A DNA stretch of 64,000 nt from Silene conica (lineage: Eukaryota > Streptophyta > Magnoliopsida > Caryophyllales > Caryophyllaceae), in assembly GCA_029255685.2 (NCBI GenBank), contig CM055314.2, positions 39,934,790 to 39,998,789 of the forward strand, written 5' to 3'. This document shows, in pieces, positions 31,596-45,002 of this stretch. Below the pieces are notes generated by a model that was not told where the DNA came from, did no database searches, and saw only the letters and a program-made list of their open reading frames with translations. Positions within the stretch are counted from its first letter, which is position 1; every line of letters begins with the position of its first letter. A program made the position numbers and the translations under genes.

Positions 31596-32631
31596 CAAAA
31601 CAACCAAAACAACACGAAACAGCCGAGACACCACAACACCCTCACGCGATTCGAACCTCCTTTCCACCACCGTGTTCCTCCCTTCGACCACCCATGACCG
31701 CTGCCTACCTGCACCCACTACAACCCATTACCACCAGAACACCACCAAACCCTTGGTCACCCGCCGGCGAGACAGCACCACACTCACCAGGCTGACCCCT
31801 TCATTCAAACACCGTACACCTCGCTTGACACAGACCCATACCCGCCTGACAAAACGCCCCTCCGACGACACTACCACCACGCCCAGACCTCACAACCACG
31901 ACCAACATTACCCCTGACATATGTTCCACCGACGACAGTGGTACCACCGTGTCGACCTCCCCCGAGTCAACGGTGGTACCACCCCCAATATACTCCCCTG
32001 ACCACGTAAACCATAAGATCCGTGTAACCAGAGGCCACGAACCACCCATTTACCGTTGACCCAGACCCCTAGACACGCCACAACTTCCACCCCATTACAC
32101 CCCCGACCACCACTAGTACACTGGTGTTAGCCACGACCCATATCAGAAACCAAACACCTTAAACTGACTCAACGAAAACCCGAGACTCAAACAGGAAAAG
32201 ATAAGTTCTGTGACATACCCGACTCTAAGGTCAAAACGACGTGCTCTAGGCCGGCTGTTATACGGTGGTCAAAGTGTCTCCTCCTCCTCTGCTATGGTGG
32301 CTGCGTGATTTTGGTAGTGGTGATGTGTTTTTGTTAGGGTAAGCATAAGCAAATGTTGCTTATAAGTGATGGCAGGGCTGTTTCTAGCCTCCTAGGGTTA
32401 TACGGTAAGGTGGGTTGTTTTGTGTTTGCACACAAAACGAGGCCCATCGACAAGCTTGGCAAGAGATCACAAGATCGATCCCCACTTAAGACATAACTAA
32501 AATAAAACTATAACATATCCCTACTCATCAAACACAAAAATTGAACGTAAAAGCGTTGTTAAACCATTGACATAACATTTATAATAAAATATAAACTCGA
32601 ACCAAATAACTAAAGTTTCCGGGGTATTACA
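30461..32631 (-). mobile_element. Solo LTR K (chromovirus-like)
   Basis: 2171 bp, tgtaacaccccc...ggggtattaca, flanked by ggcag at 30456-30460 and 32632-32636. A related but distinct family from C and F. It contains a short tandem repeat of about 26-30 bp around ccaatcacagaccctttatctccgca (30862-30965) and a TAA microsatellite. Confidence 0.88.
31476..31602. repeat. (TAA)n microsatellite in solo LTR K
   Basis: Nearly pure taa/ata triplets over about 120 bp. The long Ile or Tyr runs in translated frames here are artefacts of this repeat. Confidence 0.95.
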
Positions 32632-32911
32632 GGCAGATAGAAAATTGTTGAGGTTATGCGTGTGGACTGTTGTGTCGAGTTGGGCTAGTACAACCTTGAC
32701 ACGCATCTCGAGGCCCAAGTGACACTCTAGAACGCATTCCTAGACCTTATAACACTATTAGAACGAGACTCGATACTAATCACCCGCACTCAACGCCTCA
32801 TTCATAACGTATAAACACTTAACCGATATCTAAACATTTAAATACTAATAACATATCAAATATCAATACTAATTATTAAAAAAAAAATAGCATAAAATAC
32901 GAAGTATTACT

Positions 32912-33100
32912 GTCTTTCCTCCTTAAAATGAACTTCGTCCTGAAGTTCGCCATCCCGTAACAATAAAGAAACACATAACAAGCATGAAAGAATCACAAGT
33001 AGCACTTATACAAGAACCCTAAAAAAACGAAATGTTACATTCTATCCCCCTTAAGAAACTTTGTCCCAAAGTTTAACATAAAACAGTAAAACACGATACT
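32912..33100 (-). other. Interior of C next to the 3' LTR, with two perfect hairpins
   Basis: Polypurine-type tract, complement of tctttcctcctt, beside the LTR. Hairpin 1: gaacttc (32930-32936) and gaagttc (32942-32948). Hairpin 2: aaactttg (33056-33063), loop tcc, caaagttt (33067-33074). The second is also preceded by a pyrimidine tract on the plus strand (tctatccccctt). Confidence 0.75.
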
Positions 33101-33105
33101 TAAAG
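33101..33105. repeat. Target duplication taaag of copia element D (left copy)
   Basis: Matches 43075-43079. Confidence 0.9.
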
Positions 33106-33703
33106 TGTTGGAGTCAGTGTCCTCCACAGTTAGTGTGATAACAATATAAATCTCTTACAAGTTCACAGGGTATACTTAGTATGATAATCAGTTGATTAAC
33201 GTTTATCGATAACGGTTGGCTTGCTAGAAGTTTGACGTTATTGTCATACAGATGGCGGTGATCAACTGGTCCCTAAAGGTCACACCTAGAGGATGTGTTT
33301 GAGAGATGTGATTAAATGAAAATATAATTATATTGATGCCTTAAATGACTAAAAGGTTAGTCGACTAAAAGGTTAGTCAAATGTAATAATAATGCGATTA
33401 TTTAATAAGATTAAATAATATTAAGAGATGTGAATTCAATGTGAATTCATAATTTAAATATAAAATGTTATACTAAAAAGGAAAGTCATAAATATACGAT
33501 ATTTATAAATGACATAAAATTTTAATATACGATATTAAAATTTATTTATTATACGATAATTAATTTTGTTCTTCTAAAATATTTATATATATTGTATTAT
33601 ATTATTTTATAATAATAAATGAAAAAGCGGTTTTGTTGGTTACGATACAATTAGTTGTATCTAACTAATTAATATTTATTATTATTTATTTAATACATAA
33701 TTA

Positions 33704-33734
<31 letters not shown>

Positions 33735-33755
33735 GATATACATATATATATATAA

Positions 33756-34402
<647 letters not shown>

Positions 34403-34801
34403 GAATACCTAAATAACCACCAAAAAGTTGGTAGTTAACATAACAAAAAAAAACAAAATCTTATTTTTGGTGGAGTTTTTTTTGGACGTGCATCATAAAA
34501 AAAAGGAGAAAATTTCTGAATTTTCTTTTCTTAATATTATTACATAGTTATATATTAAAAGTAATATATAAAATCTTGATCTAGCAACAAGTATTTGGCA
34601 TATTTCTTCACATTTTGGGTGCAACCAATAGGAGAATATCGATTTCGATATTTGTTCTTAGGCCATATATTTGAAGAACCAAAGGTTATTTATAATTCAT
34701 CCTGTTTATTTACATATTGCATTTGAGACGATAATTTCATTTTATAAAGTTTCGTTATAATCCTTATAATTATGTCGAAATATACCGATATTTACTACAA
34801 G

Positions 34802-34813
34802 TGGTATCAGAGC
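34802..34813 (+). other. Primer-binding site of D (tRNA-iMet)
   Basis: tggtatcagagc, complementary to the 3' end of initiator tRNA-Met, two bases after the LTR. Confidence 0.9.
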
Positions 34814-36728
34814 AAGGCCACGAAATTTTTGTAATATGATTTTTACATATATGTTGATATTATGGCATGAATTAATTTTTTTTTAATAAAAATGTTTTTT
34901 TTACCGTACAGATTTTTTTTAAAAGAAACAGCTTGTTTCTTTATAGAGGCTGTTTTTTTTTTTAAATTTTTGGCAAATTTCATTTTATTATTTTGATGTT
35001 ATCTTAATTTGTTAAGATGACTAATATAATAAAAGTTCAGGTTTTAATTTAATTAGGATTAAATCAAAATGAAAATGAAAATTGTTCATGTTGAATTAAT
35101 AAAGATTATATTTGATGTTATTCAAAATAATTATGTTAAGTCGGATATTATGATAATCGATTTAATTTTAATGTAGATTTACACTTTAAAATGTTAAATT
35201 GTGAATCTAGTTTTTAATTGATATTTAATAAGGATTGAATATAGAATATGTATTTGCCATGAATATACATGTACAAAGATGATTTAAATATGTTTAATTT
35301 GTTTTTTGTTGAAATGGCCGAATTATTTGATTTAAAAATATATATATATTTTTTTATGTCATGGTTATAAAGGCCTGATTTTTTTTTATTTTTTTTTATT
35401 TTTGGCCATAAGTTATAATGATAACATGTTAATATTGTAAAATGGTTCACAATATTAATCGATACCTATTTATTTTAAAACGGTTTAAAATAATGTTGAA
35501 TTAATTCATATTATATGATAATTTGGATTAAATATGGATTATGTATGATTTGAATTTTGTGAGTGATTTAGGAATTGTCACATAATTTAATCATATATTA
35601 AAGGTGGTTTGGATAAATTTTACAACATAATTATGGAATTATGTTAAGAATGTATTGTTTATAAGTTGATGTTTTGTTTTTTATGCATATTATGACGAAT
35701 GAATATTTTACGTTTTTTGCAATGGGTTGTAATTTGTAATTACTTAGTCTCGCCTTAGTTGATTATGTTTTCGTAATGAAGGAAAGATAATCGTGATGTA
35801 TTTATGAGATCTCGTATCTCCCGTTTGTATTCTTTATTATAATGTTAGAAAATTAGAATGTAAAAAGGTTTATTTTGTAATTTCAAAGACATTATGAGAA
35901 GAGAAAGACGGAGATCAAGGATGCTCACTCCCGCTTCATGGACCAAGATGGAACATCGAGACAAGCTTTTAGGGTCCAATTATGATTGGATTCCAAAATT
36001 GTACTTTGTTTTTATTTTGGTAGATAGGCCACACTAGGGTTTTTCTCGTTGTTAGTCGTTTTTATTCCGTTCATGTTTCATGACATCACATGTTTAGACA
36101 TTGCATCATGTTTCCGCCTAACCAAACCACCTAAAGTTGCATGAAAATTGACTTATATAGTATGCTTGTTAGTTTTCATAGACATAAAGATGTCATAATT
36201 ATAAGCCATCACCTCGATTTATTCACTTTGCATGCTAGATATTCGTTCACTTAAAAGGAATTAAAATTAAGTTGATGGGATCTTCCTCTAAAACAAAAAT
36301 TGAGACTAGTCTTTGTAGGTCAAACTGCTATGAATCCCTTCTTCATCGGTAGGCATATAGGACCTTACTCTCCATATGACCCCTTTTACGTTGGGTAAGT
36401 AGAATGTGTTGACCTATTTGAACTCAGCATTATAGTCCGAAGAGTTTCTCGTGATTATGATGGACTAGAGATAGAATTTACAGAAATTTATCGACCAAGA
36501 ATTCTAAAGGTAGAATTAGCCAAGTGGTTGGCTTATCAATTTAAAGATAATTGAGTCTTGGGATCATTTATATAAGTCTTGGGGGAGGTCGATTGTATAA
36601 ATGCTTAAGTCTTCGCATAAAATTGTTTTTGCATTAGACTCATTCATTTCGATGATTATGCTCATCATATTTTTCCTTCTTTTCGCAGTGTAGAATATTT
36701 ATTTTCAATAAAATGCTTGTAACAAAAT
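34814..36728 (+). other. Untranslated leader of D
   Basis: AT-rich, non-coding, about 1.9 kb between primer site and gag; unusually long for a copia leader. No motif recognised. Confidence 0.6.
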
Positions 36729-39700
36729 GGCTGGCCATAACGATGACCCAATGCCAAGTGCCACACTCGGGCGCGAGTCTTGGCTCAAATCTTTCATGGA
36801 CCACATGAGCCCGTCCACACGACTGAAAAATGATCGGTCCAACTTTGCGGACTAGGAGGCAGCACTATGGAATGCTGCCATACCTGACGGTAAGCTCAAG
36901 TACTTGACTGAGCCCATACCGCCTAACCCAGGTCTCAATGCACGAGCTAACGTGTCACTCGCGTATAGTGATTTCGTAATGGAAGCGGGCGCGTTAAAGA
37001 ATGTTCTCATATTTGCAATGGAAACCAATTTGCAGAGACACTTCATTGCCCAGGGTGCGAACAAGATTTTCACCACCCTTACGAACGAGTTCTTAAAGGC
37101 ACCGAGAATCGTTACGTATGAGCACACCTGTCGCTTCTTTGAGGCGAAACTCCAGAGAGGCCAAGCTGTTAGCCCTCACATTCTCAATATGATTGAGAAT
37201 GTTGAAAAACTGGAGGCACTTGACTGCAAGATCAATGAGAGCATAGTCATTGACCGCATCCTTCATTCACTACATGAGGGGTTCGCCCTATTCAGGGCAA
37301 ACTACTACATGAATGACATGAGGAAAAGTCCTCATGAGCACCACTCACTTCTCGTACTGACCGAGAAGGACCTGAATTTGAGTGGGACTAGGAAGCAGGA
37401 TGTTCTCATGATTACAGACAAGGGCAAGGGCAAGGGCAAAGCTCATGGTGACCTAAGTGTTGGGAAACCTAAGTTTAAAAGGACCAAAAGGCCAATGACT
37501 AAGAGTGGAACTGGTGAGACTAGTAGCTCACAAGGTAAGACAAAGAGCAAGGGTAGTGAGGTTGAATGCCACCATTGTCACAAGATTGGGCATTGGAGGA
37601 GAAACTGCCCCACGTATCATGCTGACATCAAAGCAGGCCGTGTCACTCCTGTTGATATGTCTGCTTCTATTCATATGATTGAGATTAACCATGCAAGTTT
37701 TGGAACTTGGGTATTTGATACAGGTTGTGGTTCTCATTTGTGTAATCATTTGTAGGGCCTAAGAAACATCAGACCTCTCGTTAAAGGAGATGTAGACCTG
37801 CGAGTCAGGAATGGAGCAAAAGTTCCTGCAGTCTCGATAGGGACATATGTAATCAAACTCCCTAGTGGGTTTGAATTGTATTTAAATAATTGTTACTATG
37901 TACCCTGTTTGTCTAAAAACATTATATCTGTATCCGTACTTGATAAAGACGGTTTTTCATTCTGTATTAAAGATAATAGCTGTATTTTCTCATTTAATGG
38001 AATGATTTATGGTAAAGCTGTTTCCATGAACGGTATATACATATTAGACCAAACCACATAAATATTACATGTGAATAATAAGAAAGCTAAGGTTGGTGAC
38101 AAAGATCAAACCTATCTATGGCACTGCCGTATGGGACACATTAATGAAAAACGTGTAAAGAAGCTCATCAAGAATGGGACTATCTCCCCATTTGATTAAG
38201 AATCATTTGGCACGTGTGAATCATGTCTAATCGGCAAGATGACTCGAATTTCCTTCAGAGGAGTTGGAATGCGACCTGCAGACCTATTAGGACTCATACA
38301 TACTGATGTGTGTGGGCCTATGTCCATCATCGCAAGAGATGGCTATAAATATTTTATCACTTTCACGGACGATTTGAGTAGATACGGATATGTCTACTTA
38401 ATGAAGCATAAAAGTGAATCCTTTGAAAAGTTCAAGAAATTCCAGAACAAGGTTGAGAACCAACTGGACAGAAAGATAAAGGCACTTCGATTCGATCGTG
38501 GAGGCGAATATCTTTTAAATGAGTTTGATCAACACCTTAAAAACCGTGGTATAGTATCACAATTAACTCCACCTGGAACACCTCAATTAAATGGTGTGTC
38601 AGAACGGAGAAATCGAACCTTACTTGATATGGTTCGATCCATGATGAGTCACACGGTGGTGCCTGATTCATTATGGGGTTATGCTCTTATGTCAGTTGCG
38701 CTTATACTAAACAGAAGTCCGACTAAAGTTGCTGACAAGACCCCATACGAGCTATGGAAGGGAAAGGTCCCTAACTTGTCCTTTATTCGGGTCTGGGGCT
38801 GCGAGGCTTATGTCAAGTGGAGACACGAGAACAAGCTCGGCCCGCGATCGGTCAAGACATACTTTATAGGTTATCCGAAAGGAATGTTTGGTCACTACTT
38901 TTATAAGCCTACCGAACAACGAGTTTTTGTTGCGGCTAGTGCAAAGTTCTTGGAGAAAGAGTTTCTTGAGAAGAAACCAAGTAGTCGAACCTTCGATTTG
39001 TCAGAGATTCAAGAACCAACAACCGAGCAACCAATGGAGGAAGACGTTCCTTCTACAAGTGCTACGATTACCATTCCTCAGGAACCTAGGAGGTCGGGAA
39101 AATTGTCTATCCCCCCAGACAGATACATTGGTATGGTCGAGGAGGGCAATGGAAAGGACATTTTACTCCTAGAGAGTAATGAACCCGCTACCTATAAAGG
39201 AGCCATGACCTGTTCCGACTCTAAGCTATGGCTAGAAGCCATGCAATCCGAGATAGACTCCATATCATGTATGAGAATGACGTGTGGGATTTGGTTGATT
39301 TGACTGATCAGGTACGACCTCTTCAATGCAAATGGCTTTATAAGATAAAGCATTATGTGGAAGGACAACCAGACACCTATAAGGCACGACTAGTGGCAAA
39401 AGGTTACACTCAAGTGCAAGGGTTGCATTATGATGAAATCTTTGCACCTGTAGTTATGCTTCGTTCTATCCGGATAATCTTAGCGATTGCCGCGTATCAT
39501 GACTACGAAATCTGGCAAATGGACGTGAAAACCGCCTTCTTAAACGGTTATTTAGAGGAGGACTTGTACATGGTACAACCCAAGGGTTTCACGGATCCCA
39601 AGAATCCTAAGAAGATATGCAAACTTAAGCGTTCCATTTATGGACTTAAGCAAGCATCACGAAGTTGGAATCATCGCTTTGACCAAGTGATAAAAGAAAA

Positions 39701-40764
39701 TGGTTTCATACGATCTGTGGAGGAACCATGCTTATATATCAAGTCAAGTGGGAGCAAATTTGTTTTCTTGATATTGTATGTTGATGACATACTTTTGATT
39801 GGAAACGACATTCCTCTATTATATTCGGTGAAAGTATGGTTAAAGAACCATTTCCAGATGAAAGATCTGGGTGAGGCACAACGCATTTTGGGGATCCGTA
39901 TCCATAGGGATAGATGACGACGGATATTATGATTAAGTCAGGAGTCTTATATAGATAAGATTTTTGATAGGTTCAGCATGACCAACACCAAGAAGGGGTA
40001 GCTTCCGATGACCACAGGGATGCATTTCAGTAAAACTCAGGCACCCAAGTCACCGGAAGAGAAAGAGCGATCAGTCGTGTTCCTTATGCATCAGCAGTAG
40101 GATCGATCATGTAGCCATGATGTGCACGCGTCCAGACGTGGCATATGCATTGAGTATGACAAGTCGGTACCAAGGAAACCCAGGTGAAACGCACTGGATG
40201 GCTGTTAAGAACATCCTTAAGTACTTACGAAGGACTAAGGATTGGGTATTGACTTATGGAGGAGACAATAAGCTATGTGCAAACGGTTACGCAGATGCTA
40301 GTTTCCAAACGGATCGAGATGTCTCAAAATCTCAATCTGGATTTGTCTTTACTCTTAATGGTGCTGTGGTCAGTTGGAAAAGTTCCAAACAAAGTGTTAT
40401 AGCAGATTCTACAACTGAGTCCGAGTACTATGCCGCTTCGGAAGCTGCAAAGGAAGCTATGTGGATGCGTCAGTTCTTGCAAGGACTAACTATAGTTCCT
40501 AGTTCGAATGACCCAATCACCATCTTTTGCGATAATAGAGGTGCCATCTTCCAGGCTAAAGAGCCTAAGTCTAGCAACAAATCTAGACATGTATTTCGGA
40601 AAGCTCACATGATACGAGATTACGTGGAGCAAAAGGAGATTGCGATAGACAAGATTGCTTCGGATGACAACATCGCGGACCCTCTTACTAAGCCTTTGAA
40701 ATATGATGAGCATGAAGGGCACGTTGTTTCCATGGGAATCAAGCGTGTTCCTGAGTTGTATTAG
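36729..40764 (+). pseudogene. Gag-pol region of copia element D (fossil, broken in several places)
   Basis: Parts in order: capsid (about 36730-37400); CCHC knuckle CHHCHKIGHWRRNC (about 37568-37610); protease with FDTGCGSHLC (about 37710); integrase with HTDVCGPM, FDRGGEYL and RRNRTLLDMVRSMM (about 38150-38900); reverse transcriptase with QMDVKTAFLNGYLEEDLYM and YVDDILL (about 39230-39900); RNase H with GYADASFQTD and TTESEYYAASEAAKE (about 40120-40760). The integrase before reverse transcriptase order marks Ty1/copia. The finer lineage was not assigned. It no longer encodes a continuous polyprotein. Confidence 0.92.
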
Positions 40765-41546
40765 ATACTCCATGTATGGATTGGATAAATGTATCATTTC
40801 ATATACCATCTATAATATCATCGAATTATTTAATATTTTGTTTTTCATGTGGTTTGTATGACAACTTTGAACGCCACAAAGTGAACTGAATTACATTATA
40901 TTTGTTTTGTCCGTAATCGCCAATATGAGCTGATAACTCTGGCAATTATATTGTGAAGTCGATTGATGGTGGGTTCAACGAACCATAAGTCAAAAGGTTG
41001 ATTGATCGATCACATATACGAGTTATAATGATATCTCGTAGGACACCGTGACCACATAATGAAGTCCTAGATGTTTAAGAAAATTTGGTGCCAGGTCGTG
41101 GATTGGACGTCCATAGTGTTCCTAGAGTCGATTCTTTTGACTATCGGCTGCTTCTTGAGATTAAAGACAGTTTTAGGGTGACTTTGGTTTCTTTCTCATG
41201 GTCGACCGTAACAAACGACTAAGTAGATTTTTACTGGGTCATTTCATATTGCGCTTCTATCTGCAGGATTCGAGTTGAAGAAAATATCCAGCTTTTATCA
41301 AAGTTTTATTACTTCTCAGGGCCACTCGAGGAGCTGTAACTGAAATGCATGGCCATGCTCGAATGATGATTCGTTTATCAGTTAAGTTACTCTCTAGTCG
41401 AGAAAACCACTTTTTGATACTGATCACTTGTAAGATACGACCTTTGCGGGGTAAGGACTTTGCAAATTGTTTTACATTGAGTGGGAGAAATTTATGGATA
41501 TGAGAATCGGTTATTGCACATACACTTGTAAGGACAAGTGGGAGAT
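40765..41546 (+). other. 3' untranslated region of D with polypurine tract
   Basis: Non-coding; ends with acaagtgggagat directly before the 3' LTR. Confidence 0.7.
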
Positions 41547-42165
41547 TGTTGGAGTCAGTGTCCTCCACAGTTAGTGTGATAACAATACAAATCTCTTATA
41601 GGTTCACAGGGTAAACTTAGTATGATAATCAGTTGATTAACGTTTATCGATAACGGTTGGCTTGCTAGAAGTTTGACGTTACTGTCATACAGATGGCGGT
41701 GATCAACTGGTCCCTAAAGGTCACACCTAGAGGATGTGTTTGAGAGATGTGATTATATGAAATTATAATTATATTGATGCCTTAAATGAGTAAAAGGTTA
41801 GTCGACTAAAAGGTTAGTCAAATGTAATAATGATGCGATTAATTAATAAGATTAAATAACATTAGGAGATGTGAATTAAATGTGAATTCATAATTTAAAT
41901 ATAAAATGTTATATTTAAAAGGAAAGTCATAAATATACGATATTTATAAATGACACAAAATTTTAATATACGATATTAAAATTTATTAATTATACGATAA
42001 TTAATTTTGTTCTCCTAAAATATTTATATATATTGTATTATATTATTTTATAATAATAAATGAAAAAGCGGTTTTGTTGGTTTCGATACAATTAGTTGTA
42101 TCTAACTAATTAATATTTATTTTTATTTATTTAATACATAATTAATATATATATATATATATATA

Positions 42166-42196
<31 letters not shown>

Positions 42197-42201
42197 AATA
42201 C

Positions 42202-42250
<49 letters not shown>

Positions 42251-42630
42251 TGGGATCCGGTGAGAACCACCTTACAATGAGAACCTTGTGAGAACTCTAC
42301 CTTACGGACTTTTTAAAAAAAATTAATAACATAATTGGATTCGGCATGCCATTTTATAGCTAGATAACATATTTCTTGGCCTAGAAAATAAATACTAGTG
42401 ACGGAAATCAAGGTGAGATACGTTTTATTTATTTGCATGCAGCTACTATCTATTTTTTCGTATCAATCATTTTTTCCGCCACTAGTATTTATTTTCTAGA
42501 CCAAGAAATATGTTCTCTGCCCATAAAATTCCATGCTGAATCCAATTATGTCATTAATTTTTTTAAAAAAACTCCGTACGAAAGAGTGCTCACCGGTTCT
42601 CATTGTAAGGTGGTTCTCACCGGATCCCAA

Positions 42631-42684
<54 letters not shown>

Positions 42685-43074
42685 AAATAACCACCAAAAA
42701 GTTGGTAGTTAACATAACAAAAAAAAACAAAATCTTATTTTTGGTGGAGTTTTTTTTCGACGTGCATCATCAAAAAAAAGGAGAAAATTTCTGAATTTTC
42801 TTTTCTTAATATTATTACATAGTTATATATTAAAAGTAATATATAAAATCTTGATCTAGCAACAAGTATTTGGCATATTTCTTCACATTTTGGGTGCAAC
42901 CAATAGGAGAATATCGATTTCGATATTTGTTCTTAGGCCATATATTTGAAGAACCAAAGGTTATTTCTAATTCATGTTGTTTATTTACATATTGCATTTG
43001 AGACGATAATTTCATATTATAATGTTTCGTTATAATCCTTATAATTATGTCGAAATATACCGATATTTTCTACA
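41547..43074 (+). repeat. 3' LTR of D
   Basis: 1528 bp, tgttggagtcagtg...tattttctaca, followed by TSD taaag at 43075-43079. Confidence 0.9.
42247..42634. mobile_element. Foldback MITE in the 3' LTR of D, interior inverted
   Basis: Same place between TA repeats as the copy at 33756-34142. The outermost bases agree in orientation (ggttggg on the left, caagtct on the right in both), but arms and centre match the 5' LTR copy only after reverse complementing: gtgacggaaatcaaggtgag here against ctcaccttgatttccgtcac there. Confidence 0.85.
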
Positions 43075-43079
43075 TAAAG

Positions 43080-45002
43080 AACCACAATATAGCATACAAC
43101 AGAAGTAATCACGATTATTAAATTTATTCAAACAATCACCACATATAAATTTTAAATGCTATAACAACTAGTCATATCATAAATTATTAAGATTTTACAA
43201 TCCTGTCCTCCTTAAAGGATGGTTACGTCCCCGTAACCTTATTATATTCCACATCCCAAGTTTAAGAAAATCATCGAAACAAAAGTCATAAGTCATCTGA
43301 TAAGTTAATTATTCTATATTAGGCAACTAGCATGTGCCCTTTTTAAACAAACAAAACATACTCGTCAATTCCACGCTACGCAGTAAAACAAAATCAAGGT
43401 AACTAACACTTTATACCCTTTGAAATTTTAACACAAACTTAACAGACTTACACTAATGTAACTAATAGTTCATAATTGACAGATTAAAACCTTTCATGCT
43501 CATAATCATATTCTAGAAAAGACATAAGGCAAAATTTAACCAATGTAAATTAAACACGGAGCAATAACATATTTCATGAGATATACACCAATCATAGATT
43601 AGCAAGTCGGCATAGCATTTCTAGGTACAAATAAGTTAAAATCACATAGGTACATTTCTCATCTACTCACATTACATCATTTATCATGAAATCGGTAATA
43701 AATATAACTTGCAAAATAAGAGGTTTATTATCATATAATAAAGTTCATGTTCATATCATATGCCTACGGTTCATGCCACTAATGTCATATCAGGATATCA
43801 CATGGTTGCATCACATAATTCATATTTGATTAAACTTTTATATTTAAAATAACATACCATTTCAACAATCACACATCACGCAACAACTTCCAAAAATCAT
43901 AATTAAATAAACGCTTAGCATATTATTTCACAAACAAGGTAACATTCTGGAACTTATTACAATGTTGGTTACATTATTATTTCACATTATTACTTCACGT
44001 CGTCATATTAAAACACAACCATTCTCAAAAACATGTTGACGCATATTTTGTAGCATAGAAATGACATTGCACCATATTAACATTTATTCAATATTTCAAA
44101 CCAAAAATACCATCTAGAAAACGGTAAAGATTGCGAAGCTAAAAAGTAGAGTCAACTAAATAACTCAATAGTTATATACGTATAAACAATGCATTAGTTT
44201 CTACCACCGTAACAATCACAACTTATTTAAGTACGTAAATATATCCTAGAAATCACTAAGGTGCTCCTTATCATCAACTCATTACACATATCGTTATAAT
44301 ATATCTCTACCTAAGGGTTCAGGGATCATATCGTCGCATGCATATCACCAGACATGGATTAATATAGCATATAAATCTGATAATTCTTATACAAATACCA
44401 ACGAATATATTACATAGTTACGATAGTCATTTAATAGCCAGATATCAAATAGACATTTCGAAACACCAAAATCATATGATCAAATCACTTCAAATTATTG
44501 TTCAATAAATATACATCCATTCTTTGAAAATTTCAATTCAATCATTCAGATCAATCAGCATTTCAATATCAGTCGTATTCTTCTTATGCACATCATCATA
44601 CCAGTCAAGCTGATATTACAAACTCATATTCCAAATTTCATGTTCTCGATACTTGAAATCATATATCTCAGTTAACATTCGACATCAACCTCATGTTTAA
44701 AAATACACATTACCAATGATATTTCACATTATAACTCACCTCGTTCCTTTCCTGCGGAAACGTTAGAACAATATAAATTGGGTCTTTTCCTTTATTCTAT
44801 ACTACCCACTCTCTACATCTCTCAAGGGTGACCAGGTTAGACTGAAAGGGCCAGTGGCTTGGTTTGAGGGGCCGCTAACTCATTCCAATCCCGGGGCTCC
44901 TAACAGTTACTAGTCTGGGGTTCATTTTATTTGACTCTTCCTATGTCATTATTTTTATTCATTTGTTTTTAGGCCTGAGGATCGTTCGCTCTGATACCAC
45001 TT
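43080..45002 (-). other. 5' interior of element C, non-coding, with hairpin and primer site
   Basis: Related in wording to 53640-57120 of F. It contains a perfect hairpin GGTTACG (43221-43227), loop TCCC, CGTAACC (43232-43238), and the tRNA-iMet primer site (44986-44999, complement of TGGTATCAGAGCGA) next to the 5' LTR. No coding frame of any size is seen. Confidence 0.75.

Larger units (their letters stand above)
28075..32911 (-). repeat. 3' LTR of element C, split by solo LTR K
   Basis: 28075-30460 and 32637-32911 match 45003-47661 closely along the whole length. A 22-bp unit (caccgtctagaagtattccg) is present twice here (28878-28918) and once in the other LTR. Confidence 0.82.

Noticed and set aside
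31433-31718. Frames with long Ile or Tyr runs
   Set aside because: Translation of a TAA microsatellite in solo LTR K.
36852-37127. Minus-strand frame opposite gag of D
   Set aside because: Shadow of the copia gag region.
44986-44999. tRNA-like word considered as a tRNA gene
   Set aside because: Only the 3'-end complement of tRNA-iMet next to an LTR; it is a primer-binding site.
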